Shown here: piece after piece, positions 10,316 to 19,929 of the stretch
Numbering within the stretch: the stretch's first letter is position 1
How the letters are laid out: every line of letters begins with the position of its first letter
Origin: Deinococcus alpinitundrae
GTDB lineage: Bacteria; Deinococcota; Deinococci; Deinococcales; Deinococcaceae
Direction: 5' to 3'
DNA length: 64,000 nucleotides
Assembly (NCBI RefSeq): GCF_009982895.1
Contig: NZ_WXZL01000017.1
Coordinates: 31,710 to 95,709 of the forward strand
Notes under the pieces: generated by a model
The model's database searches: none
What the model saw: the letters and a program-made list of their open reading frames with translations, nothing else
What the model was told of the DNA's origin: nothing
Translations under genes and position numbers: made by a program

Positions 10316-11392
10316 ATGGGCAGCGAATCAGCAGACAAACCGGCGACGCTGGCTGACGTGGCGCGGCTGGCGGGCGTCTCGCAGCAGACGGTTTCGCGGG
10401 TGGTCAACAACACCGGCCCGGTGGCGACGCGCACCCGCGCCCGTGTCAGCGAGGCGGTGGGACAGCTCAACTATGTGCCGAACCGGCTGGCGCAGGGGCT
10501 GGCGCGGCGGCGGAGCCACTCCATCGGCTTTGCGACCAACGACATCGCCCTGCACGCGCCTTCGCAGCTCACCTCCGGCATCGAGCGGGCCGCCCGCGAG
10601 GTGGGCTACAGCCTGATCGTGTCGATCGTGCCGGACTACGGCCTGGGTAGTGTGACCCAGACGCTGCGGGTGCTGCGCGAGCGGCAGGTCGACGGCTTGC
10701 TGATCAACGCGTCGCTAAGCCGCGCCGACGCCGCCGAGATTCGCAGGCGCTTTGCCGACGTGCCGTGCGTGTTTCTGGATGTGCCGCCCGGCACCCCGGT
10801 TCACGCCGCGCTGCTCGATCAGCGCCGGGGCGCGGTGCTGGCTGCCGAGCACCTCACCCGGCTGGGCCACACCCGCATCGCCTGCATTCACGCGCCGCAG
10901 GACGCGGTGGCAGAGCACTCCCGCTTGCAGGGCTGGCAGGACGTGCTCAGCAATCAGGGTCTGAGTCTGGTGGGACAGCAGGAAGGCGACTGGAGTCCGG
11001 CCAGCGGCTACCGGGCCACCGTCGCTCTGCTGGCCTCGGGCGTGGCCTTCAGCGGCCTGCTTGTCGGCAACGACCAGATGGCGGTGGGCGCGCTGCGGGC
11101 ACTCTGGGAGCGCGGGCTGCGGGTGCCGGGCGACGTGTCGGTCATTGGCTACGACGACACAGCGGAAAGTGCTCTGCTGATTCCGCCGCTCAGCACCGTG
11201 CGCCAGGATTTCCCGACGCTCGGCAGACGGGCCTTTCACCACCTCAAGGCGCTGCTGGACGGTCAGGAGCCGCAGACCATGCCACTGACCCAGCCGGAAC
11301 TGGTGGTGCGGGCCAGCACTGCCGCGCCGGACGAGCGCCCCGACTGGCGAACTGCCCTGAAGGTTCTGGAAACGCATCTGACGAACCGCTGA
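10316..11392 (+). CDS. LacI-family regulator of the galactan locus
   Basis: A 358-residue LacI/GalR repressor. The helix-turn-helix with TLADVARLAGVS and TVSRVVN is at about residues 11-31, followed by the hinge and a periplasmic-binding-protein-like sugar-sensing domain (GFATND, GLLVGNDQMAVGAL, VSVIGYDDT). It is divergent from the GH42-GH53-binding protein operon, and matching operators flank the shared intergenic region. I infer it represses the operon until a galactoside binds. The start at 10316 follows a TAGAGT box by six bases, so the message is probably leaderless. Confidence 0.92.
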   Translation: MGSESADKPATLADVARLAGVSQQTVSRVVNNTGPVATRTRARVSEAVGQLNYVPNRLAQGLARRRSHSIGFATNDIALHAPSQLTSGIERAAREVGYSLIVSIVPDYGLGSVTQTLRVLRERQVDGLLINASLSRADAAEIRRRFADVPCVFLDVPPGTPVHAALLDQRRGAVLAAEHLTRLGHTRIACIHAPQDAVAEHSRLQGWQDVLSNQGLSLVGQQEGDWSPASGYRATVALLASGVAFSGLLVGNDQMAVGALRALWERGLRVPGDVSVIGYDDTAESALLIPPLSTVRQDFPTLGRRAFHHLKALLDGQEPQTMPLTQPELVVRASTAAPDERPDWRTALKVLETHLTNR

Positions 11393-11605
11393 CGGTGAGC
11401 GTCTAGGTATGCTCGAACGTAAATTCCAGAACACCGAACTACTCCGACTGGTCCCACGGATGGTTTTCCCAGTGAATCGGCATGGCCTCTGTAACTCAGG
11501 CTCTTGACGAACCACTGGGTCCAGAAAAAAGGTAAGTGAAGTGTCGGCGGTCCGGCGTCTAGACTCTTCAGCCGGAGCTGATGCACGCCCGCCCCCAACA
11601 CTGCT

Positions 11606-12745
<1,140 letters not shown>

Positions 12746-12838
12746 GGATGGGCGCTCCTTGGGTGGGCGAAGAGTGAACGGGTCCAGGGTTGAGTTTAGA
12801 CTGAGTTCAAGCTTAGCAAAGGCGAAGCCGCCGCGCAC

Positions 12839-13192
12839 TCAGGAGCCGCGCAGGCGCAGCGCGAACGAGGCCACCAGTTGGGCCGCCACGACCGCGCCGA
12901 AGACTGCTGCCGTGCGGGTGTGGCCCTGGCCCAGCAAGGCCAGCATCGCCGCCCCGTAAAACAGCAGCTCGAAACCCAGCCGGGCCGGGTCGCTCAGGCG
13001 GGTCGCTGAACGGGGAGCGGCCCAGATGCCCCAGGCTGTGGCCGCCAGCAGGAGAGCCGTTGCCGCCGCCAACCCGCGCAGCCACAGCGCCGTGTCCAGC
13101 CGCCAGCCCCAACGGGCCAGAAAGAACAGGGCGGCCAGCTCACAGCCGAAGCTGACGGCCTGCACCGCGAAGATCGTAGGCTTGAAGTTCAC
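12839..13192 (-). CDS. YrdB-like (DUF2568) small membrane protein
   Basis: A 117-residue protein with four hydrophobic segments, resembling the YrdB/DUF2568 family of unknown function. The GTG start at 13192 overlaps the stop of the metallo-hydrolase gene by four bases (GTGA). This explains the absence of a separate ribosome site and indicates translational coupling. An earlier in-frame start would overlap the upstream gene more deeply and is less likely. Confidence 0.72.
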   Translation of the reverse strand: MNFKPTIFAVQAVSFGCELAALFFLARWGWRLDTALWLRGLAAATALLLAATAWGIWAAPRSATRLSDPARLGFELLFYGAAMLALLGQGHTRTAAVFGAVVAAQLVASFALRLRGS

Positions 13193-13899
13193 CGGGCCAG
13201 CTTCGGCGAATGGCGCTGGGCTGCCTGCACCACCTTCCACATCGCCCCTGTGGGCTGCTCCAGCACCCTGCCGTGACCCACGGCCAGCCGTGAGGGCTTC
13301 AGCTCAGCCAGGCGGGCGGCGGCCTCGGCGGCGAGGCGGGCGTCCCAGGTCGCCAGCGCTGGAAACGGAAACAGAGGCCGCAACTGTCCGGCCACCGCCA
13401 GCCCGCCCGCCACCTGAAAGGCGTCTCCGGCGATCAGGCTGCCGTCGCGCTCATCGTAGAACGCCAGATGGCCGGGCGTATGACCGGGAGCGGCCACGAC
13501 CCGCATTGGGCCGACCCTGTCTCCGTCGTGCAAAAGTCGGTCCGGTCGGGTCTGGGTGGCCGTCAGCCCGCCTCTGAGCTTGGCCGGTCCCTCGCCCGCG
13601 TCCACGCTGAAATCGCCAGCCAGAATGCGGGCGTCGCGGGCGCTGATGCTCACCTCCGCGCCGGGCAAGGCGGCGTGCAGCGCGTCCAGACTGCCCACGT
13701 GATCGCTGTGGGCATGGGTCAGCACGATGCGGGTGATCGGCAGACCGATTTGCTGCGCCGCTTTGAGAATGGCCGGGGCACTGCCGGGCAGGTTGGCGTC
13801 GATCAGGGTCAGTCCATGCGGCTCGCGCATGAAATAGCTGTTGAATGCGCCGAAGCGGGCCAGTTGGAAAAGCTGTGAACCGTGCTGGGTGAGAGACAT
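13189..13899 (-). CDS. MBL-fold metallo-hydrolase
   Basis: A 236-residue metallo-beta-lactamase-fold hydrolase. The HAHSDH metal motif is at residues 62-67, the third-loop His in PGHTPGH, GDAF provides the bridging Asp, and a C-terminal GHG His is present. The set fits a dinuclear zinc enzyme of the glyoxalase II/lactonase type; the substrate is unknown. AAGGAG lies seven bases before the ATG at 13899. It is divergent from a TetR gene with a palindrome between them, so that regulator probably controls it. Confidence 0.88.
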   Translation of the reverse strand: MSLTQHGSQLFQLARFGAFNSYFMREPHGLTLIDANLPGSAPAILKAAQQIGLPITRIVLTHAHSDHVGSLDALHAALPGAEVSISARDARILAGDFSVDAGEGPAKLRGGLTATQTRPDRLLHDGDRVGPMRVVAAPGHTPGHLAFYDERDGSLIAGDAFQVAGGLAVAGQLRPLFPFPALATWDARLAAEAAARLAELKPSRLAVGHGRVLEQPTGAMWKVVQAAQRHSPKLAR

Positions 13900-13914
13900 A
13901 CTGGACTCCTTTAC

Positions 13915-13935
13915 ACGAACGTGAACGTCGTTCGT
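13915..13935. promoter_or_regulatory. TetR operator between the MBL hydrolase and tetR genes
   Basis: A perfect inverted repeat with 7-bp arms ACGAACG (13915-13921) and CGTTCGT (13929-13935) and a 7-base centre. It lies 16 bases upstream of the metallo-hydrolase start, so a bound regulator would block that promoter. Confidence 0.72.
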
Positions 13936-13994
13936 CTTTATTGCGAACAGCGTACACCTTCATTTGCCCGGCGTCAAGACATACACTGTTCACC

Positions 13995-14549
13995 ATGCCC
14001 TATCCGTCCAAACTCACGCCCGACTCGATTCTTCAGGCCGCCCAGACGCTCCTTGACGCTGGCGGCCCGGCATCACTCAACATGCGCCCGCTGGCCGCCG
14101 CACTGGGAGTGCAGGCCAGCAGCCTGTATCGCCACTTCTCGGACCGGGAAACGCTGCTCAGGGCGCTGGAAGACGTGGCCGCCAGCGAATTTGACCAGGT
14201 TCTTCGGGCAGCCAGCAGCGGGAAAGCGCCGCGAGAAGCGCTGTGGGCAGCGGCTGAGGCGTACCTGGACCAGGCCCGGCGCTTCCCGCACCGCTACGGC
14301 CTGCTGCTCTCACCGCGTCCACCGGCAGCCGCGCAGCCCAGCCCCAGCAAAAACCTCTGGAACATCGTGCTGCACCTGGTCAGTGCGCTGAGCGGACAGC
14401 CGGACGACACCACCCGCACGGTGGCGCTGTGGGCTTATCTGCACGGCTACGCGGTGCTGGACCGCAGCGGCCTGTTCGGCCTCAGCGGGCCGAGAGGCGG
14501 CTTCGATCTGGGGCTGACGGCTTTGCTGGACGAGATGGAGCGCGCATGA
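13995..14549 (+). CDS. TetR/AcrR-family regulator
   Basis: A 184-residue TetR-type repressor. The N-terminal helix-turn-helix is at about residues 27-47 (MRPLAAALGVQASSLYRHFSDRETLL). The C-terminal domain is short and has no recognisable ligand signature. TACACT at 13982-13987 lies seven bases before the ATG, so the transcript is probably leaderless. It faces the MBL hydrolase/YrdB operon across a palindromic site and most likely represses it. The next gene overlaps it by four bases. Confidence 0.88.
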   Translation: MPYPSKLTPDSILQAAQTLLDAGGPASLNMRPLAAALGVQASSLYRHFSDRETLLRALEDVAASEFDQVLRAASSGKAPREALWAAAEAYLDQARRFPHRYGLLLSPRPPAAAQPSPSKNLWNIVLHLVSALSGQPDDTTRTVALWAYLHGYAVLDRSGLFGLSGPRGGFDLGLTALLDEMERA

Positions 14550-15019
14550 CCTCTCCCCTGTCGGACGATGCCCGCAGCCTGCTGATCGAGGAGGGTGACC
14601 GGCTCTCGCGGCGACTGGCGCAGCAGCTTCACGCGCCGCTGGAGTGCCAGGACCGCATCACGCTGTACGGGCGCTCGCTGGCGCTCAATCTGGTGCAGGC
14701 GCTCCTCCCCACCATCGAACAGATCACCTGGCGGATGGAGAAGCCGCTCTCGGCCCACGTCATCAGCGACCTGCGGGGCCGGGCCGTCGTCCAGACTGTG
14801 ACCTTTGACGGCGAGCGCCACCGGGACCTGCCCACCGACGATCTGATCGAGGCGGCGCTGTTCGAGCGCGGGCGGCTGCACCCCAAGATCCGGGAAGAAC
14901 TGCTCGGCGCGCTGCACGGCTCCGAGCACGCCGCGACGCGGGCGCTGGTGGCCTGTCTCAGGAGCAGGCCGGTGCTGGACGCCACCCAGCGGTATCTGCA
15001 AGGCCTACTGCGAACCTGA
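14546..15019 (+). CDS. Hypothetical protein coupled to tetR, 157 aa
   Basis: I do not recognise this protein. It is soluble, highly charged and looks alpha-helical, with no Cys cluster or catalytic motif apparent. The ATG at 14546 shares bases with the TGA of the tetR gene (ATGA), so translation is coupled and the start is well supported. It may work with the regulator, but nothing in the sequence shows how. Confidence 0.65.
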   Translation: MTSPLSDDARSLLIEEGDRLSRRLAQQLHAPLECQDRITLYGRSLALNLVQALLPTIEQITWRMEKPLSAHVISDLRGRAVVQTVTFDGERHRDLPTDDLIEAALFERGRLHPKIREELLGALHGSEHAATRALVACLRSRPVLDATQRYLQGLLRT

Positions 15020-15032
15020 AACCCGGCGTCGC

Positions 15033-15752
15033 TCAGTGTGAGCCCAGCGCCCGCCAGGCGGCGAACGTCACCGGAAAGAGCGGCTGGGCCAGCTCACCCA
15101 TTGCCCGCGCAAACAACCGGGTCTCGTACTGGGCGCCCTCGTGGTCACGGAGTTCGAGAAGGTGAAGCAAGCTGCGGACGTTGAAGGTGTAGTAGCTCTC
15201 GGTATAGAGGCTGAGCGGCAAGACGCCGCGCGCCTGCTCACGGGTCACGCCGAGATCAAGCAGGTGATGGTACGCCTTGAAGGCCGTCTCGGAGGCGTGC
15301 GCCCAGACTTCACGGGCGGCGTGCTGGTCGAGGGTTCCATCGTCCTCCACGCTGGCCTGACGGTTGCTGGGCGCTTGCTTGCGAAACTGGGTGGGCGCGT
15401 AGTCGCGTTCCTGCATCTCGACATAGCGGCCCGAGATTTCGTTCTTGCTGACCCCAACCCGGTGACGAACAAATTGGCGGTCCACGAAAATCGGGCAAAC
15501 GACCTTGAAGGTGATCAGGTTGTGTTCGAAGGGACTGCCGTGTTTGTTCTTGAGCAGGTAGGCAATCAATTTTTCGTCGCGGCCCGTCAGCGGCGCGTCC
15601 GAGTCGCCGCCGAAGCTGACCCTGGCCGCGTTGACGATCATCTTGTCGTCGCCCACATGCTGCACCAGCATCACCGCGCCGACACCGTCGGAGAGTGGGT
15701 AGAGCGTGGGCGAGGTCAGGTCGGCGACGGGAGTGGGGGCAGTGTCATTCAC
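15033..15752 (-). CDS. thyX: Flavin-dependent thymidylate synthase ThyX
   Basis: A 239-residue ThyX that makes dTMP from dUMP using FAD, NADPH and methylene-tetrahydrofolate. The signature RHRVGVSKNEISGR (RHR-x3-S form) spans residues 96-109. The GTG at 15752 is preferred to the GTG two codons upstream because TAAGCT at 15759-15764 (minus strand) lies exactly six bases before it, matching the leaderless pattern of the window. There is no Shine-Dalgarno. It stands as a single gene. Confidence 0.93.
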   Translation of the reverse strand: MNDTAPTPVADLTSPTLYPLSDGVGAVMLVQHVGDDKMIVNAARVSFGGDSDAPLTGRDEKLIAYLLKNKHGSPFEHNLITFKVVCPIFVDRQFVRHRVGVSKNEISGRYVEMQERDYAPTQFRKQAPSNRQASVEDDGTLDQHAAREVWAHASETAFKAYHHLLDLGVTREQARGVLPLSLYTESYYTFNVRSLLHLLELRDHEGAQYETRLFARAMGELAQPLFPVTFAAWRALGSH

Positions 15753-15778
15753 GGCCACAGCTTAAACCAGACCTGAAC

Positions 15779-15892
15779 TCAGCGGCGTACCCGAACCGGC
15801 ACCGGCACCAGGCGGGGCTGGGGCCGCTGTCCGGCACGTCGGGAGAGTGTCAGGCCGAGAGCGGCGGCAGCGACAGTCAGGGCAATCAGCAT
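15779..15892 (-). CDS. Possible 37-residue membrane peptide
   Basis: An ATG at 15892 opens a 37-codon frame ending at 15779. The peptide starts with a hydrophobic helix (LIALTVAAAALGLTL) followed by an Arg/Pro-rich tail, consistent with a single-pass small protein with the positive end inside. I see no Shine-Dalgarno and no well-placed promoter box, so the call rests on composition alone. Confidence 0.35.
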   Translation of the reverse strand: MLIALTVAAAALGLTLSRRAGQRPQPRLVPVPVRVRR

Positions 15893-15926
15893 GACTCAGT
15901 CTGCGCGGCCCCAGCTTACAGGAGCG

Positions 15927-16424
15927 TTACAAATCTGACGGTTGATCGGGCGTGTCGAGCTTCATCAAAGTCAACAAGTCCACTGTAGTCAGAACGCTGA
16001 ACCCGGCCTTGACGTAGGCCCGCCGCGCTCGGCCGTTGGCTGTATCCGGGTCGATCAGAAACCGGTTCACCGGGACCTCGGCGCGGGTCAGCGCCATGAA
16101 GGCCCGAATCACCTGTGAACCGTGACCGCAGCCGGTTAGGTCGGGTTCACCGATCAGCAGGTCAAGGCCGTACGTTTCGCCCAGCGCCCAGCACGCGAAT
16201 TCGTGCTGCGCGCCCACCCGCTCACGTTGAATGAACCCGGCGGCCTGGTCATCCATGAAGAAGACGAAGCCGGGAACATCCCGTGCCGCGCCGAAGTAGT
16301 GGGCTTCCACCGCCGCCCCGTCGCGCTCACCGTCGTCCCAGAAAGCGCGGACATGCGGCTGCTGTAGCCACCCAGTGAGCAGCGGGAGGTGGGCGCATGT
16401 CAGCGGCTCAAAACGAATCGGCAT
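15927..16424 (-). CDS. GNAT acetyltransferase (AAC(6')-like)
   Basis: A 165-residue GNAT-fold N-acetyltransferase resembling the aminoglycoside 6'-acetyltransferase/siderophore-acetylase branch. The N-terminus RFEPLTCAHLPLLTGWLQQPHVRAFW and the acetyl-CoA loop GCGHGSQVIRAF at about residues 97-108 are visible, followed by the IDPDTANGRARRAYVKAGF motif. The substrate is not predictable, and similarity alone does not show antibiotic resistance. It overlaps the upstream EVE-domain gene by 17 bases, indicating a two-gene operon. Confidence 0.85.
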   Translation of the reverse strand: MPIRFEPLTCAHLPLLTGWLQQPHVRAFWDDGERDGAAVEAHYFGAARDVPGFVFFMDDQAAGFIQRERVGAQHEFACWALGETYGLDLLIGEPDLTGCGHGSQVIRAFMALTRAEVPVNRFLIDPDTANGRARRAYVKAGFSVLTTVDLLTLMKLDTPDQPSDL

Positions 16425-16893
16425 TCAGGAACTCCGGCTCCAGGCCGCCCGCCGCCACGATCACCTGAAACTCTTCTTGTGAAACCGGCATCACCGACAG
16501 GCGGTTGCCCCTTTGCAGCAAGCGCAGATTGCCGAGTTCCGGCAGCGTTCTGAGTTCGGCCAGTGTCAGGAAGCGCGGCAGGGCTGCCACCGCCGCCACG
16601 TCCACCATGCTCCAGCGCGGCGCTTCCGGCGGACTCGCCGCGTCGTGGTAAAGGCTGGCCGGATCGAATTGCAGATTGTCGGGGTAGGCGGCCCGCACCA
16701 CCCGCGCTACGCCCGCGATTCCCGCCGGACTGGTCGCAGAGTGGTAGAAAAGGCAGAGATCACCCACCTGCATCTGGCGCAGGAAATTGCGGGCCTGGTA
16801 ATTTCGGACGCCGTTCCAGGGTTCGCGCCCCACCCGCACCAGATCGGCGAAACCGAAGGTCTCCGGTTCGCTTTTGAGCAGCCAGAAGTTCAC
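16408..16893 (-). CDS. EVE-domain protein
   Basis: A 161-residue protein that is essentially one EVE domain (PUA-like fold), a family thought to bind modified bases in nucleic acids. The N-terminus MNFWLLKSEPETFGF, the motif WNGVRNYQARNFLRQMQVGDLCLFYHS and the later WSMVDV segment are typical. Function in bacteria is mostly unknown; the domain is often found near restriction or modification genes, but none is adjacent here. It overlaps the GNAT gene at its 3' end. Confidence 0.88.
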   Translation of the reverse strand: MNFWLLKSEPETFGFADLVRVGREPWNGVRNYQARNFLRQMQVGDLCLFYHSATSPAGIAGVARVVRAAYPDNLQFDPASLYHDAASPPEAPRWSMVDVAAVAALPRFLTLAELRTLPELGNLRLLQRGNRLSVMPVSQEEFQVIVAAGGLEPEFLNADSF

Positions 16894-17000
16894 GGCAGGC
16901 CGTTTGAAGTGCCGACTTTCTTCACCATCCCTTGATTCTAGGCTCAGTCAGGCAACTCGCGGGCGGCCCACTTCGTACAGTGAGATCAGGAGGCTCCACC

Positions 17001-17681
17001 ATGTCTATTCTCGACCGACTGTCCCGTTTGCTCCGTGCCAACGTCAACGATCTGATCTCCAAAGCGGAAGATCCCAGCAAGATCATCGAGCAGACCCTGC
17101 GCGATATGCGCGACGCCTACAACCAGGCCCGCGTGGAGGTGGCCGGGTCGATGGCCCAGCAAGCCAAGCTGGAGCGCGAAGCCACCACCAACCGCAAACT
17201 CTCCGAGGAATACGGCATGAAGGCCGAGGAAGCCATGCGCGGCGGCAACGAGGACCTGGCCAGAGAAGCGCTGCGCCGCAAGCAAAACCACGCCGACGTG
17301 GCGGCGGGCTTCGACGACCAGCTCAAGCTCAGCACCTCGCAGGTCGACCAGCTCAAGACCCAGCTGCGCGCGCTGGAAGCCAAGATCGACGAGATGGAGA
17401 GTAAGCAGCAGTTGCTGGTGGCCCGCCACCAGACCGCCAAGGCCAGCGAGACGCTCGAAAAGGTGTCGGGCTTCGACAAGTCCGGCAGCGCCATGAGCGC
17501 CTTCGAGGACATGGAGCGCAAGGTCACCGCCCAGGAAGATAAGGCCAACGCCATGCACCAGCTACGCGAGGAAGGCGACATCGACGCCCAGCTCGCCAAC
17601 ATGGGGCGCGGCAAGGCGCTCGATGATGAGTTCGAGGCCCTCAAGCGCAAGGTGCAGGGCGGCGCGGAGGGCGGACAGTAA
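17001..17681 (+). CDS. pspA: PspA/IM30-family membrane-protecting protein
   Basis: A 226-residue PspA/Vipp1 (ESCRT-III-like) protein. It begins with the amphipathic helix MSILDRLSRLLRANVNDLISKAEDP and is otherwise almost entirely coiled coil, including the DMRDAYNQARVEVAG hairpin. Such proteins bind and stabilise stressed membranes. CAGGAGG at about 16987-16993 sets the start at 17001. It is monocistronic, ending at a strong hairpin. No pspBC-type partners are nearby. Confidence 0.9.
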   Translation: MSILDRLSRLLRANVNDLISKAEDPSKIIEQTLRDMRDAYNQARVEVAGSMAQQAKLEREATTNRKLSEEYGMKAEEAMRGGNEDLAREALRRKQNHADVAAGFDDQLKLSTSQVDQLKTQLRALEAKIDEMESKQQLLVARHQTAKASETLEKVSGFDKSGSAMSAFEDMERKVTAQEDKANAMHQLREEGDIDAQLANMGRGKALDDEFEALKRKVQGGAEGGQ

Positions 17682-17738
17682 AATGTGATGGGCTGACCCG
17701 CCTCAGCAGATGAACGTCTGAACACCCCGAGTCCACCG

Positions 17739-17776
17739 GGGCCAGCGCACTTGACCGCGCTGGCCCTCTCCTTTTA
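17739..17776 (+). terminator. Intrinsic terminator after pspA
   Basis: Ten-bp perfect arms GGGCCAGCGC (17739-17748) and GCGCTGGCCC (17757-17766) enclose an eight-base loop and are followed by a T-rich tail with TTTT. Confidence 0.85.
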
Positions 17777-17919
17777 TGAAGGCGGCTTTATCTACTTTTC
17801 TGGGGCTGCCGCCAGGCCCTGAATCCCACTTAAGGGAGCGTTCATCAAACCTTCTACAGGCGCCGCCGTCTGTCAGCCCTGACACCGCCCTGTCCTCAGC
17901 GGCGCGGCAGACTGCGGGC

Positions 17920-18810
17920 ATGACCGCCTTCCGGGCCTACACGCCCGCCGCCCACGAGTTTCCGCTGCCGGAGGGCCACCGCTTTCCCTATTACAAATAC
18001 CGGGGCGTGGCCGAGCGCCTCAGTGGACTGTTGCCGGTGCTCGACACGCCCAATCTGTCGTGGGCGGCGGCGGGCATGGTGCACGATCCGCTGTGGTTGC
18101 GGCGCTGGCGACGCGGCGAGGTCAGCGCCAGGGAGACCCGCGAGTTCGGGCTGCCCTGGAGCGCGGCAGTGGTGGAACGGGCACGCCGGGCGGCGGGCGG
18201 TTCGCTGGCGGCCTTGCACGACGCCTTCGAAGTGGGCTGGGGGGCCAATCTGGCGGGCGGCACCCACCACGCCTTCGCCGACCGCGCCGAGGGCTTTTGC
18301 CTGGTCAACGACGCTGCCATCCTGACGCGGGCGGCGCTGCGAAGCGGGCTGGCGCGGCGGGTCATGACTGTGGATCTCGACGTGCATCAGGGCAACGGCA
18401 CGGCGGCGCTGCTCAGGGGCGTGGGCGGCGCGTTTACCCTCAGCGTGCACGGCGAGCGCAATTACCCGTTTCGCAAGGAGGTGAGCAGCCTCGACATCGG
18501 CCTGGGCGACGGCGTGCAGGACGCCGAATACCTGACGGTGCTGCGCGCGCAGGTGCTTCCGGCGATAGACGCCTACCGGCCCGACCTGCTGTTGTATCTG
18601 GCGGGGGTGGATGTGCTGGCCGGAGACCGCTTCGGACGCTTTGCCCTGAGCCTGGACGGCGTACGGGAGCGCAACCGCCTGATCCTCGGCTGGGCCAAAA
18701 ACGCGGGCGTGCCGGTGGTGACCATGCTGGCCGGAGGCTACAACGCCGACCACGCCCTGACTATCGAAGCCCACGCCAGCGTCGTGCTCGACGGGCTGGA
18801 CGTGTTGTAA
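17920..18810 (+). CDS. Histone-deacetylase-family amidohydrolase
   Basis: A 296-residue zinc-dependent deacetylase of the HDAC/AcuC/acetylpolyamine amidohydrolase superfamily. The HH pair H116/H117, the metal ligands D154 and H156 in DLDVHQGNG, and a third Asp in [13 protein letters not shown] are all present, so catalysis is expected. Typical substrates are acetyl-lysine or acetylated polyamines; the actual one is unknown. The ATG at 17920 begins the recognisable domain; the frame is open for 48 codons upstream, but that part overlaps the region after the pspA terminator and looks non-coding. Confidence 0.88.
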   Translation: MTAFRAYTPAAHEFPLPEGHRFPYYKYRGVAERLSGLLPVLDTPNLSWAAAGMVHDPLWLRRWRRGEVSARETREFGLPWSAAVVERARRAAGGSLAALHDAFEVGWGANLAGGTHHAFADRAEGFCLVNDAAILTRAALRSGLARRVMTVDLDVHQGNGTAALLRGVGGAFTLSVHGERNYPFRKEVSSLDIGLGDGVQDAEYLTVLRAQVLPAIDAYRPDLLLYLAGVDVLAGDRFGRFALSLDGVRERNRLILGWAKNAGVPVVTMLAGGYNADHALTIEAHASVVLDGLDVL

Positions 18811-19150
18811 AGAAGACAAGGTCTATCTTCCGACGAACCGGATCAGGAACCTGGAATGCCGTTGGAGACGAGAGGGGGTACAGAAGTGCGATCAGGCCGA
18901 GGTTTCGGGATTTCCCACAAAGCGCTCCGTCCTCATCCCTCACCGAACTGAAGCGCCGACCGGTTCCGGCTCAGGAAACCTCCATACCTTCTTCAGAGTG
19001 TGGCCACTTCACGTTTGAACCTTAGACAAACCTTGTACAGTCAGGCCACGATCAGCCTGTTGCCCCGGTGGCCCACGTTGACGACGACGGTGAAGACCCT
19101 CCCGGCGCTCTCCCTTCCCCCACCGCGCCCCGGCGCACACAGGAGCTCTC
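18811..19150. other. Intergenic region upstream of the Crp/Fnr gene
   Basis: About 340 bases without a supported gene. It should hold the promoter of the Crp/Fnr-type gene. TTGAAC near 19014 and a TACAGT near 19035 resemble promoter elements but their spacing is short, so I do not call them. I see no terminator or clear repeat. Confidence 0.4.
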
Positions 19151-19771
19151 ATGACCCTGCACACCACCCTCCCGCAGACTCCCGCACCCCAGGGCCGCCC
19201 ACTTCACCGGGGCGACACCCTCTACTACGCCGGTGACGCCGCGCCGAGCCTGTACCGGTTGGAAAGCGGGCTGCTGCGGGCGGTGCGCCTGACCTCACAG
19301 GGCCGCAACCTGACGGTTCGCCACATTCGCCCCGGCGATATCTTCGGCGAGGAAGCGCTGCACGGCCTGCCCCGCAGCCACCAGATCATCGCCCTGACCG
19401 ATGCGGTGCTCACGCCCCTACATCTGGAGCACCTGGGCGGTAATGAGTTGTGGGAAGTCACGCGCAGTCTCAGTGCCCAGCTCCAGCGGGTTATGACCGA
19501 CGGCGTGCATATTCAGGACGGCGAACTGCGTGAGCGCATCGCCCGGTATCTGCTCAATCTGGCGGGCAGCAGCCTGGGCGGGGTCCATGCCGACGGCCAC
19601 CGCTACGTGCGCGCCACCCACGAACTGATCGCCGAGGGCACCGGGGCCACCCGCGAATCGGTGAGTAAACTGATCGGCGAGATGCGCGACGACGGCCTGC
19701 TCACCCCGGCCTACCGCTGCCTGACCCTGACCAATGAGGCGGCCCTCAGAGCGGAGTCGGGCCTGTTCTGA
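19151..19771 (+). CDS. Crp/Fnr-family transcriptional regulator
   Basis: A 206-residue regulator. The N-terminal cyclic-nucleotide-binding-type beta-barrel runs over residues 15-110 ([37 protein letters not shown]), followed by a dimerisation helix and a winged helix-turn-helix at about 150-190 ([28 protein letters not shown]). There is no N-terminal Cys cluster, so it is not an oxygen-sensing Fnr. The ligand is unknown; D. radiodurans has several such regulators. GGAG precedes the ATG. Confidence 0.88.
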   Translation: MTLHTTLPQTPAPQGRPLHRGDTLYYAGDAAPSLYRLESGLLRAVRLTSQGRNLTVRHIRPGDIFGEEALHGLPRSHQIIALTDAVLTPLHLEHLGGNELWEVTRSLSAQLQRVMTDGVHIQDGELRERIARYLLNLAGSSLGGVHADGHRYVRATHELIAEGTGATRESVSKLIGEMRDDGLLTPAYRCLTLTNEAALRAESGLF

Positions 19772-19810
19772 CTTTATTGAACCGAGCGGCGGGCTGAACT
19801 GCTGCTTCAA

Positions 19811-19854
19811 GGAGGCCGCGAGAATGCAAGTTTGCTCGCGGCCTCCGGCTTTTG
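19811..19854 (+). terminator. Intrinsic terminator after the Crp/Fnr gene
   Basis: Twelve-bp perfect arms GGAGGCCGCGAG (19811-19822) and CTCGCGGCCTCC (19835-19846) with a 12-base loop, followed by GGCTTTT. It also lies downstream of the convergent aldo-keto reductase gene. Confidence 0.85.
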
Positions 19855-19929
19855 GCGTCTCGAAATTTAGGCTCCGCCCTCGTCCAGCATCTTCCCGGCC
19901 TGCTAAACAGCCGGGCTGAGAAAACGGGA

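Noticed and set aside
15927..16424. Calling the GNAT protein an aminoglycoside resistance gene
   Set aside because: Similarity to the AAC(6') branch is general; many chromosomal members act on other substrates.
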